From Prolixibacteraceae bacterium (GTDB lineage Bacteria; Bacteroidota; Bacteroidia; Bacteroidales; Prolixibacteraceae), in contig JALOCD010000109.1 of NCBI GenBank assembly GCA_023228025.1, forward strand, positions 1-14,399: 14,399 nt of DNA, written 5' to 3'. Within the stretch, counting starts at the first letter, position 1. Each line of letters opens with the position of its first letter. Made by a program: the position numbers and the translations under genes. Shown here piece after piece: positions 5,964-13,050 of the stretch. Below the pieces are notes generated by a model. The model searched no databases. It saw nothing but the letters and a program-made list of their open reading frames with translations, and was not told the origin of the DNA.

Positions 5964-6987
5964 CTTTTAATTGAATGGTGAGGGTCACTGTAAACCAGTT
6001 GTCTGCTTGATGAATGATTAATTCGTGGTTTTTGGGATAGAGCAAATTTAATCTTTGTTTAATGGTTTCATTACCCAATCCTTCATTTTTTATTACCTCC
6101 AGTTGGGCAGGTTCATAGTAATTTTTACAAACCATTTTTACGCTATCATCCTTGAGATCAAACTTAATGTCAATGGCATTTTCAATCGTTTTGTTCCTGG
6201 AGTGTTTGAAGGCATTTTCTACAAAAGGAATAAAGATCATCGGGGCAATTTTCTGATTTTTTAGTTCTCCCGCCAAGTTGAACCTGACATAATTCAAATT
6301 GCTCGTGCGTATTTTTTGCAGGTCAATGTAACTGGTTATCTGAGCAATCTCTTTGGCCAATTCGGTTGTTTCTTCGTTTGTCTCATAGAGTACATACCGA
6401 AGAATATCGGAAAGTTTCTTTAAATATTCGGATGCTTTTTTAGGGGTTTCATCGATAAGTATATCAATGTTATTGAGTGAATTAAACAGGAAATGCGGAT
6501 TGAGTTGGGCTTGCAGCAGGAGCAATGCATTTCTGCTTTGCAGGTGTTTCTTTTCGTACATTCGTTTTTCCAGCACAGCATCTATCCAAAGGAAAAAGCC
6601 CTTAAGCGCTCCACCAAATATACCGCAGAAAAGTGCCATAATCGTCCATACTATTAAAACACCAAACATCTGATTTTCATTGTATCCTCCCCATGTTAAT
6701 CTGAAGGTATAACCCGTCAGGAAACTGGAAATAATTGCCAGGACGATGAATTGAAGGTACTTTTTCCTCACCAATAATTTTGGAATATAAATTAGATAGA
6801 AGAGGTAGAAATTGATAAAGGGGCCTATCAATGAGCAAAATATTAGTATGGAAATACTTGAAAGCCCAAACGCACCATGACCACTATAAAAACTCATGTC
6901 CAAATGAGTCACGTCGTAGTAATAGAGGAGAAATGTAATCTTAATCCAAAGAATGAGGTTAATAAAGAGTTCTACAGACTTTTTCAT
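5953..6987 (-). CDS. LytS-like membrane sensor histidine kinase
   Basis: The 344-residue protein has four predicted membrane segments (about 7-23, 44-68, 78-98 and 107-136) with short loops and no large sensory domain. A helical stretch follows, then the His_kinase (LytS/YehU class) motif LQAQLNPHFLFNSLNNID with phosphoacceptor H165. The ATP-binding part shows IPFVENAFKHS (N258 region) and GLGNETIKQRLNLLYP (about 303-318). It should autophosphorylate at the inner membrane and pass phosphate to D55 of the regulator encoded downstream. The gene pair is the whole operon. An inverted repeat, TTTAAGG (6997-7003) with CCTTAAA (7011-7017), sits 10 bases upstream of the ATG and could be a control site. 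The ligand is unknown. Confidence 0.93.
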   Translation of the reverse strand: MKKSVELFINLILWIKITFLLYYYDVTHLDMSFYSGHGAFGLSSISILIFCSLIGPFINFYLFYLIYIPKLLVRKKYLQFIVLAIISSFLTGYTFRLTWGGYNENQMFGVLIVWTIMALFCGIFGGALKGFFLWIDAVLEKRMYEKKHLQSRNALLLLQAQLNPHFLFNSLNNIDILIDETPKKASEYLKKLSDILRYVLYETNEETTELAKEIAQITSYIDLQKIRTSNLNYVRFNLAGELKNQKIAPMIFIPFVENAFKHSRNKTIENAIDIKFDLKDDSVKMVCKNYYEPAQLEVIKNEGLGNETIKQRLNLLYPKNHELIIHQADNWFTVTLTIQLKDGN

Positions 6988-6996
6988 AACTTCTAA

Positions 6997-7017
6997 TTTA
7001 AGGTTTTATTCCTTAAA
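6997..7017. promoter_or_regulatory. Short inverted repeat upstream of the kinase gene
   Basis: TTTAAGG (6997-7003) and CCTTAAA (7011-7017) form a 7-bp dyad with a seven-base centre, placed in the 5' leader or promoter of the kinase operon. It may be an operator or an mRNA hairpin masking the start. It is short and AT-rich, so chance is possible. Confidence 0.25.
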
Positions 7018-7128
7018 AGTCAGTCTTTACAATTGGCCGGCAAAATAAATTCTGTGTGTTGGGATCATTATCCTTTGAAATGGCAGAAACATCCTTTGAC
7101 ATTTTTAGATTGAAACATATTCACATTC

Positions 7129-7143
7129 AACCACTTCGTGGTT
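7129..7143 (-). terminator. Weak hairpin downstream of the GH2 gene
   Basis: AACCAC and GTGGTT form a 6-bp stem with a three-base loop, about 70 bases beyond the GH2 stop on the minus strand. No T-tract follows in the minus direction, so termination is doubtful. The remainder of 7018-7213 is AT-rich without clear signals. Confidence 0.25.
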
Positions 7144-7213
7144 TCTCCAAATTTTATTTTGCGAACCGAATACAATTTATTTCAATAAATTTCAACGTTA
7201 TTTCCCTATTTTC

Positions 7214-9019
7214 TTACTTCAGAGAATTACAAACCTCCCTGTTCACCTTCGCTATCCGGGCCTCATCCATCTTAACGACCTTCCTGTCGTAGGTCATCAA
7301 ACCGTTGATCTCCATCTCCACATCGGTGGTCTGGGTATAAACGGCAGCGGAGAAACCGCGCGGGATCAGCGCTTTTAGCTTTTCTGCCAGTTCAATATAG
7401 GCATTGGTGGCCTCTTTGGAGGTTTTGTACTGCACGTAGCCCCAGTTTCTTTCTTTTACCCAAAGGTGATTTTCTACAGGTAGGCCGATTCCACCATATT
7501 CACCAAGTACACAGGCTCTTCTGCCGTCGTACATGGGAAGTTCTGGCGCCGGATAGTTGTGGATGTCGAGCATATCCCCAACCGGATAGAAATTGCCGCC
7601 ACTGGCACTGTTGACCAGTCGGGAGGGGTCGTACAGCTTGATCCAAGCAGCGATTTCAGGGGTTTTGAACTGTCCCCAGGCTTCGTTGAAGGGCACCCAG
7701 GTTACGATGCAGGGATTGGATAAGTGTTGGTCGATGATGGCCTTCCATTCGGCGCGGTAATTCTCTTCCGACTCAGCAGTCCTTTCCAATTCTTTCCCGT
7801 TAAAATAGTTGCGCATCTGCCATTGCGGACTTTCACCGCCGCTTGGCATATCCTGCCAAACCAGGATTCCCTCCTTGTCGCAATGGTAATACCACCTGTC
7901 GGGTTCAACTTTTACATGCTTTCTGATCAGGTTAAAGCCGAAATCCTTTGTTTTTTTAATGTCGTACAGAAGGGCTTCATCGGTAGGGGCCGTGTACAAC
8001 CCATCCGGCCACCATCCCTGGTCCAGCGGACCGAATTGGAAATAGTCGTGGTTGTTGAGCTGCAACCTGACGATCCCATTGACATCCCTTTTTGTGGAGA
8101 TCTTGCGCATTCCGGCATAGCTCTTCACCTGGTCCATCACTTTACCGTTTCTTGTCAGTGAGATTTCCAGGTCATAGAGAAATGGTGTTTCCGGACTCCA
8201 GAGTTTTAGATCGTTCAAGGTAACCAGCACCTCTTCTCCTGAGGTGGCTTTCCCGGAACCTACTACTTTCTCCTTGTCAAGGACCTTCACTTCGATCAGA
8301 TCACCTGCTTTTTTCTCAAACGGAGTGGCGGTTACCGCCAGTGTCTGACGGTCGATGTTTGGAACTGATTTGATGGCGGTAATATAGTTCTCATTGACCG
8401 CCTCGATCCAGACTGTTTGCCAGATTCCGGTTACAGCGGTATACCAGATTGAGCGCGGATCCTCCACCTGTTTTCCTCTCGGCTGAAATCCCTTGTCGGT
8501 AGGATCCCAGACACGGACAGTCAGTTTTTGCTCTCCCTTGCCCAGGAAGGGTGTGATATCGAATGAGAAAGCGGTGTAGCCGCCCTGGTGGCTGCCTACT
8601 TTGATGTCGTTGATCCATACGTCGGCTTTCCAGTCGACCGCCCCAAAGTTGAGCAGTACTTTTTTGTTTTTCCAAACCGCCGGTACTGCGAATTGCCGTT
8701 CGTACCAAAGTTCGTTGGCCTGGCCCACGCTTTTTTGAACTCCTGAGAGAGCAGATTCGATGGCGAAAGGAACCAAAATTTTCCCGTCAAACTTAGCAGG
8801 AAGGCCGTTCCCTTTGGCCTGAATGACATAGTTCCACAGTCCGTTGAGGTTTTGCCAGTCGCTCCTTACCAAGATTGGCCTGGGATATTCGGGAAGCGGA
8901 TTCTGGGGATCGACCTGCTCAGCCCATTTTGTTTGAATGTGGTCGCCGGCCGGATGCCATGGTTGGCCAAACATGGGAATTGCCAATGCCATTGTCAGTG
9001 CAAACAGTACAACTGTCAT
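7214..9019 (-). CDS. Secreted glycoside hydrolase family 2 enzyme (beta-galactosidase/beta-glucuronidase-like)
   Basis: The 601-residue protein begins with a hydrophobic signal sequence (1-19, ending near MFGQP). It then has the family's jelly-roll sugar-binding domain (about 45-208, including WYERQF, GAVDWKADVWINDIKVGSHQGGYTAF cut short here, and GIWQTVWIEAV), an Ig-like domain (about 212-305), and a TIM barrel (about 310-595). The catalytic acid/base is E446 in WVPFNEAWG and the likely nucleophile is E507 in VLGEYGG. About 600 residues is the compact GH2 form, much shorter than LacZ. It should act on beta-linked sugars in the periplasm or at the cell surface, but the sugar cannot be read from sequence. 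No upstream in-frame ATG exists, so 9019 is the start. It stands alone, with no SusC/SusD pair or sugar regulator in the window, so it is not in an obvious polysaccharide utilisation locus. Confidence 0.9.
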   Translation of the reverse strand: MTVVLFALTMALAIPMFGQPWHPAGDHIQTKWAEQVDPQNPLPEYPRPILVRSDWQNLNGLWNYVIQAKGNGLPAKFDGKILVPFAIESALSGVQKSVGQANELWYERQFAVPAVWKNKKVLLNFGAVDWKADVWINDIKVGSHQGGYTAFSFDITPFLGKGEQKLTVRVWDPTDKGFQPRGKQVEDPRSIWYTAVTGIWQTVWIEAVNENYITAIKSVPNIDRQTLAVTATPFEKKAGDLIEVKVLDKEKVVGSGKATSGEEVLVTLNDLKLWSPETPFLYDLEISLTRNGKVMDQVKSYAGMRKISTKRDVNGIVRLQLNNHDYFQFGPLDQGWWPDGLYTAPTDEALLYDIKKTKDFGFNLIRKHVKVEPDRWYYHCDKEGILVWQDMPSGGESPQWQMRNYFNGKELERTAESEENYRAEWKAIIDQHLSNPCIVTWVPFNEAWGQFKTPEIAAWIKLYDPSRLVNSASGGNFYPVGDMLDIHNYPAPELPMYDGRRACVLGEYGGIGLPVENHLWVKERNWGYVQYKTSKEATNAYIELAEKLKALIPRGFSAAVYTQTTDVEMEINGLMTYDRKVVKMDEARIAKVNREVCNSLK

Positions 9020-9048
9020 TTTTCTATTTGGATTATAGGTTTATAAAA

Positions 9049-9056
9049 CAAAGATA
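9049..9056 (-). promoter_or_regulatory. -7 element of the GH2 gene
   Basis: Read on the minus strand this is TATCTTTG, an exact match to TAnnTTTG, 29 bases before the ATG. The transcript leader would be about 20 bases. I see no convincing TTTG -33 partner at the right distance. Confidence 0.45.
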
Positions 9057-9095
9057 ATCAGATATTAATGATTGTTTGGTGTGCGCTTTGTGTTT

Positions 9096-9168
9096 TCCTT
9101 CGATTCCTTTGTGTTAAGATTATAAATTTCACCACGAAGGTGTCAAAGGTTTTCACGAAGGACACGAA
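9096..9168. repeat. CACGAAGG-type intergenic repeat cluster
   Basis: CACGAAGG occurs at 9133-9140 and 9154-9161, with a related TCAAAGG at 9143-9149 and a partial CACGAA at 9163-9168. A degenerate inverted counterpart (CCTTCG and CCTTTGTG) lies at about 9096-9113. CACGAAGG units of this kind are familiar to me from intergenic spacers of Bacteroidota. It occupies the gap between the cyclase gene and the GH2 promoter. Confidence 0.6.
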
Positions 9169-9260
9169 TCCAATTGTCAAAATAAATTAGATTTTGGTAG
9201 TTATAAAGATACAATAAGAATTTCAACCTAAAAATGGGAAATTGAAATGGCTGCTTTTTC

Positions 9261-9881
9261 TTATACGATCCTTGCCACAACCCTGACGGGGGAGCTGTCG
9301 GCTTTTATCCTTAGCGGGAAAGCCAGGAGTTCAAATTCCCTGTAGGGAAGGAGAGCCGATAGGTTGGTCAGGTTTTCAAGGATCAGTACATGATTGTTCA
9401 ACAGGATATGGTGGATGTTGTAAGGTTCGTAATCGGGCGAAGGGGAGTCCATGCCAACAATTTTAACCTGTTGTTTCACCAATTCGTGCGCTGTATTTTC
9501 GCTGAAGCAAGGGTACGACTGATAGTATTGTTTTTGTCCGAAGTAAAGGTCGAATCCGGTGTAAAAAAGGATTACAGAGCCGGGTGTGACATGGCTGAAG
9601 GCTGATTCGGGCAGATCAATGATTTTTTGACCTACCACATTAAATAGAAATCCCTTTCCTGCGAACCGCTCTAATGGGAGATCAGCAATCCTGGTAAGGC
9701 TGGAAGTGAGGTGCATGGGGCCATCGAGATGGGTGCCCAAATGCATCCCAGAGGTGAGGGTAAAGTCGGTATGACCTTCTGCTTCCAGGGAGGCAGTCTG
9801 TAACAAAGAAACCTTAGGATCCCCAGGGTAAACAGGCATGCTGTCGGAGATGGGGTGCGAGAGATCGATGTAGGTTGGCAT
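9261..9881 (-). CDS. Cyclase-family metal-dependent hydrolase (kynurenine formamidase-like)
   Basis: The 206-residue protein has no signal peptide and is probably cytosolic. It opens with YIDLSHPISDSMPVYPGDP, as is usual in the family. It carries the metal-binding signature HLGTHLDGPMHL (47-58, with H47, H51, D53 and H57). Near the C-terminus it has GMDSPSPDYEPYNIHHILLNNHVLILENLTNL, a strongly conserved block split here at about 143-174. The family (Pfam Cyclase) includes KynB arylformamidase, isatin hydrolase and polyketide cyclase relatives, which hydrolyse amide or lactam bonds with a divalent metal. No kynurenine pathway gene is nearby, so the substrate remains unassigned. The gene appears monocistronic. 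A long palindrome lies 55 bases upstream. Confidence 0.88.
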   Translation of the reverse strand: MPTYIDLSHPISDSMPVYPGDPKVSLLQTASLEAEGHTDFTLTSGMHLGTHLDGPMHLTSSLTRIADLPLERFAGKGFLFNVVGQKIIDLPESAFSHVTPGSVILFYTGFDLYFGQKQYYQSYPCFSENTAHELVKQQVKIVGMDSPSPDYEPYNIHHILLNNHVLILENLTNLSALLPYREFELLAFPLRIKADSSPVRVVARIV

Positions 9882-9935
9882 GATAGTTTCAATTTGTTAT
9901 CTAAGTAGAACTACAAACTGGATTGAAGCCTGATA

Positions 9936-9976
9936 TTATTATCTTATTTCCAAATGGTCATAAAATAAGATAATAA
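9936..9976. promoter_or_regulatory. Inverted repeat with 14-bp arms upstream of the cyclase gene
   Basis: TTATTATCTTATTT (9936-9949) is the exact reverse complement of 9963-9976, with a 13-base spacer. It ends 55 bases before the cyclase ATG on the minus strand. The spaced, AT-rich dyad suits a dimeric regulator binding near the promoter. No T-tract follows on either side, which argues against a terminator. The role is inferred from position only. Confidence 0.5.
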
Positions 9977-10240
9977 GATTCGGGTCTCCTTACATCCACC
10001 TTTCTACTAAGATTTAGTATAAAGATAAAATTTATATTATCCTGATTGCGAGAAAATAATTTGAACCGAATACCCGGGGGTTCCACTGAGCAACACTCGA
10101 GACTATAATACCGGTTGTCCCAAACGGGACTCCGAAATTTCGCATTGCAATTCAGCCCATCTTCACATTATCTCATTTTCGCATCAGCTAATCAATTCCC
10201 TTGTGCTGATGTTCGGGGACCGGTCGCCCCTTCTCCCCTT
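9977..10240. other. Gene-free spacer between the cyclase gene and the batE end
   Basis: With its flanking repeats the gene-free stretch runs from 9882 to 10290. This middle part has an AT-rich section to about 10060 and a GC-richer section after that. GTCCC (10117-10121) and GGGAC (10126-10130) form a small hairpin, and CGAAATTTCG (10133-10142) is a palindrome. An open frame on the plus strand (10115-10384) runs through the repeat and the batE 3' end and does not look like a gene. I see no other supported feature. Confidence 0.5.
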
Positions 10241-10285
10241 CATCCCAGTCATCCTAGTCATCCTAGTCGTCCCAGTCTTCCAAGT
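10241..10285. repeat. Tandem 9-bp repeat CATCCYAGT, five units
   Basis: The units are CATCCCAGT, CATCCTAGT, CATCCTAGT, CGTCCCAGT and CTTCCAAGT in perfect 9-base register, ending five bases before the batE stop codon. On the mRNA strand this gives a repeating ACTRGGATG just after batE. It has no hairpin partner nearby. Similar 9-mer arrays are common in spacers of related genomes, as far as I recall. Confidence 0.85.
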
Positions 10286-10290
10286 CGTCA

Positions 10291-11088
10291 TTATATCCGG
10301 ATCAACGCACCCTCCTTAACCCAACCTTTGTTCCCGTCGGCCAGGCGAATTTCGATCCAGTCGCCGAGTTTGTCAGTAATCTGAACACTGAGCCCTTCGT
10401 GGAGGATAAAGAGCTCTGTTCCAGTTTCGCTGGGGGAACCTTTCATGCGGACACTTCGCTCGGTGATGACCCCACTGTTGTGATGGACCAATTTACTCCG
10501 CTGACTGGAACCAAAGGAGAAGGTCAGCAGGCTGTAGGAAAGGGCGACTACGGCCAACCAAAAGGTCAATTGTTTGTTCCTAATGGTGGTAGCAAAGAGG
10601 AATAGCGCCACCAATATCAGGAAGAGAAAGAAGGTGATGAGCGAGTGGGTACCCCAGCTATCGGCCGGTCGGGAGCTGATGAGTTCGTGCCACCAGCGAA
10701 GAAATCCGGGTTCAGGGAGAAGGTCGATGTTATCGACGACCTGTCGCTTGGCCATGTTGAGGTTGAAAAGGGCATCTTCGTTGCCGGGTGACAGTTTCAG
10801 CGCCCGCTCATAGTTGAGAATGGCATAGGTGATGTTGTTGGATTTGTAAAGGGCGTTTCCAAGGTTGTAATAGAGTTCGAAAGACTCTAAGCCTTTGGCG
10901 GAAACTGCTTCATATGTTTTAACGGCTGCGGCATATTTCCCCGAAGTATAAAGTTGATTGCCCTTGGCGATCGAATCCTGCAATCCGGCCGGCTGCCCTA
11001 TAACCACTTGCAGACTACCCAAGAATAGCAGCGTAAGTATATATTTTAGAATGGATGTTCTCATCTGGTTAATTTTTTTATTTTTCAT
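10291..11088 (-). CDS. batE: BatE, TPR-SH3 membrane protein
   Basis: The 265-residue protein has an N-terminal signal or anchor (about 12-31), two or three TPR repeats (about 36-115, with ALQ-like spacing and YYNLGNALYKSNNITYAILNYERALKLSPGN in pieces), two membrane helices (147-167 and 173-191), and a C-terminal bacterial SH3 domain (about 200-265, with GLSVQITDKLGDWIEIRLADG and GWVKEGALI). This is the layout of BatE, the last protein of the Bacteroides aerotolerance set. The TPR part likely faces the periplasm and recruits partners, and the SH3 domain may bind peptides or cell-wall material. Its ATG lies 10 bases after the batD stop, so it is cotranscribed with batD. The Bat proteins are linked to oxygen or envelope-stress tolerance, but their biochemical action is not settled. 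Confidence 0.9.
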   Translation of the reverse strand: MKNKKINQMRTSILKYILTLLFLGSLQVVIGQPAGLQDSIAKGNQLYTSGKYAAAVKTYEAVSAKGLESFELYYNLGNALYKSNNITYAILNYERALKLSPGNEDALFNLNMAKRQVVDNIDLLPEPGFLRWWHELISSRPADSWGTHSLITFFLFLILVALFLFATTIRNKQLTFWLAVVALSYSLLTFSFGSSQRSKLVHHNSGVITERSVRMKGSPSETGTELFILHEGLSVQITDKLGDWIEIRLADGNKGWVKEGALIRI

Positions 11089-11098
11089 CTTACAACTC

Positions 11099-12901
11099 TT
11101 ATTTTATCTCTTTCTCCATTACCGACATTACCTCTGTGGCCTCTTCGAAAAGCTCTTTCATTTTTGCCGAACCTCCTCCGGGGGCAAAGCGGGCGAATTC
11201 GCAGGTATCCAGAATTTGCACAAAACGTTCGATGATGGTAGCTGTTACTTCGTGTTTGGCCAATTCGTCGGATGCTTTCTCCCTGGACAGTTCTGAAGCA
11301 GGGATGGTCAGTTTGTCACTGAGATATCCCCAGAAGGCACGGGTAATGGATTCGTAGAATTTCTCATTTGATCCGGCATGAAGGTGCTGGCTGGCCTCTT
11401 TGAGTCTTTTCAGCGCTACTTTGCTGGCCTTCTTGTTCTTCATCCTGGCGACGTTGGCATTTTCCCTGATCCGTTTTTGATTGAGCAGGTAAATGGCCAG
11501 TAGGGTGAGGATCCCGCCGATGTAGAGCAGATAGAAGGCAAAGGAACCAAAGAAGGTGTATCCTTTGACCTGGAGTTTTGATACGGAAGTCTTGATGTAA
11601 CGGATGTCTGAGCCAATTTGCTTCAGGTCCTCCTTGGCAACGGCATTGACAGTCTGGGCGCGGCTACCATCCCCTTTCGCAACCTTGATCTGGTACTCCT
11701 CCGTTGTTTTGGTCACATACCTTTTCGAATCGGTATCGAAGTAAACAAAGTTGACGGCCGGTATGGTGTAGGTGCCGGCAAAACGGGGAAGGAAGAGGTA
11801 TTCGAAGGTGATATTTCCGTTGAGGCCTTGCTCGGAAGAGCTGAAATTGCTGTTGGTTTTGGGATCGTACACCTCAAAATCGGCAGGGAAGCTAATTTTC
11901 GGAGGGTTGATTAATTTGATGTTTCCATTGCCGGTCACATCCAGTTTAATGGTAATGGCATCGTTCTCCCTCACACTTTTGGCGGTGATGGAGGAGCGAA
12001 TGTCAAATTTACCGACGGCTCCCGAAAATCCTGTCGGAGGCGTTGGAAGCGGGGATACACTGATCGATACAGGATCGCTGGTAATGGTGGCCTTCACATT
12101 GGCAAAAGAGTCGAAGAAATCGTCGAACATGCTCTGGGACCTTTTGACCCGTTGCTGGACAATGCAATCAATTTTCACAGGTCCGATGGTGATATTTCCA
12201 GTTTGTTGAGGGAAGAGTAGGGTCTTCTTTAGCGTGCCCACATTGTAGATTTCGCCATTGTAAGTCTCCCTTTGCAAGGATATTTGTTGCGGAAGCTGGA
12301 TGTCCTGCGACCAGAAACCCTCGAAATTTGGTATGGAGATATCCTCAAAACCGTTCAGGTTCACTTTCGAATAGATTTTTATGGTGGCGGTCAGATGTTC
12401 CCCCTTGTAAAGTGACCTTCTGTCGAGGTTCATCCTTACAAAAAGGTCCTTTTTGGAAACCGTACCCGGAGTGGATGTGGGTTCGTCGACACCACCGGTT
12501 GAAGGTTTGGCAGAACCTTTCACAACCTCAATGGATTGCGAATTGGAGGTATATTCTGTTCCGTCTACCGTGATGGATCCGGGATTGATGGTGAAGCGCC
12601 CCTCTTTTTTTGCACGAAGGACATACAGATAGGAGTAAGAGACCGACTGGGAACTAACGCCGTTGATGATCTGGAATGAGGTGCTTTGAGAGGTTGATGG
12701 CCCCATCAGCACATCAAAATCACTTAGATTTGGAAGTTTAAGATTTTGTCCGTTGGCATTGACCGAAAAGGCCAGCCTGAATTGCTCTCCAAGCTCAACG
12801 ACCTGAGGGGCCTCCATGGTAAAAACGACCTTGTCGGCCGCCCAACCGGGCAACGCGATGAGGAGGGAGAGGAGTATGAGTTTTAACTTCTTAAAAAGCA
12901 T
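11099..12901 (-). CDS. batD: BatD, oxygen-tolerance family envelope protein
   Basis: I place the start at 12901, giving 600 residues with a normal signal peptide (MLFKKLKLILLSLLIALPGWAA). An in-frame ATG at 12985 would add 28 residues read through the long inverted repeat and is unlikely. The periplasmic part (about 23-447) holds repeated beta-sandwich segments, with ELGEQFRLAFSVNANGQ early and later REND AITIKLDVTGNGNIKL-like strands around 310-335, typical of BatD (Pfam BatD). One membrane helix (448-473) leads to a cytosolic basic helical tail (474-600). BatD is thought to hold the MoxR-associated VWA proteins in an envelope complex. It lies between batC and batE, and the 149-base gap to batC is unusual for this operon. 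Confidence 0.9.
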   Translation of the reverse strand: MLFKKLKLILLSLLIALPGWAADKVVFTMEAPQVVELGEQFRLAFSVNANGQNLKLPNLSDFDVLMGPSTSQSTSFQIINGVSSQSVSYSYLYVLRAKKEGRFTINPGSITVDGTEYTSNSQSIEVVKGSAKPSTGGVDEPTSTPGTVSKKDLFVRMNLDRRSLYKGEHLTATIKIYSKVNLNGFEDISIPNFEGFWSQDIQLPQQISLQRETYNGEIYNVGTLKKTLLFPQQTGNITIGPVKIDCIVQQRVKRSQSMFDDFFDSFANVKATITSDPVSISVSPLPTPPTGFSGAVGKFDIRSSITAKSVRENDAITIKLDVTGNGNIKLINPPKISFPADFEVYDPKTNSNFSSSEQGLNGNITFEYLFLPRFAGTYTIPAVNFVYFDTDSKRYVTKTTEEYQIKVAKGDGSRAQTVNAVAKEDLKQIGSDIRYIKTSVSKLQVKGYTFFGSFAFYLLYIGGILTLLAIYLLNQKRIRENANVARMKNKKASKVALKRLKEASQHLHAGSNEKFYESITRAFWGYLSDKLTIPASELSREKASDELAKHEVTATIIERFVQILDTCEFARFAPGGGSAKMKELFEEATEVMSVMEKEIK

Positions 12902-12938
12902 GAGTATATAATCGTTTTTTATTTTATTTTTTATTATC

Positions 12939-13046
12939 AAGTGCCTAAAGTATTTAAAGTGCCTAGAGTGCCTAAAGTTAAGCACTATTTTGATTTGTAG
13001 TCAAGTACTTTAGGCACTCTAGGCACTTTAAATACTTTAGGCACTT
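12939..13046. repeat. Perfect 40-bp-arm inverted repeat between batC and batD
   Basis: Arm 12939-12978 is the exact reverse complement of arm 13007-13046, with a 28-base centre. Each arm is made of 9-base units: AAGTGCCTA, AAGTATTTA, AAGTGCCTA, GAGTGCCTA and a partial AAGT. It starts five bases beyond the batC stop and ends 38 bases before the batD ATG. In the bat transcript it would form a very stable hairpin. It is followed by an A-rich stretch with no U-tract, so it should not be an efficient intrinsic terminator for the operon. Confidence 0.95.
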
Positions 13047-13050
13047 CCTT

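Noticed and set aside
8391..8829. Open frames in other registers within the GH2 gene
   Set aside because: They overlap the conserved sugar-binding domain of the GH2 enzyme and show no motif of their own.
10115..10384. Plus-strand open frame rich in Pro, Ser and His
   Set aside because: It is produced by the 9-bp tandem repeat and then overlaps batE; there is no domain or start signal.
12902..12985. 28-residue N-terminal extension of batD
   Set aside because: It is read through one arm of the inverted repeat and would bury the signal peptide that starts at 12901.
10241..13046. CRISPR array as an explanation for the 9-base repeats
   Set aside because: Units are only 9 bases long, directly abutting, without unique spacers, and no cas gene is present.
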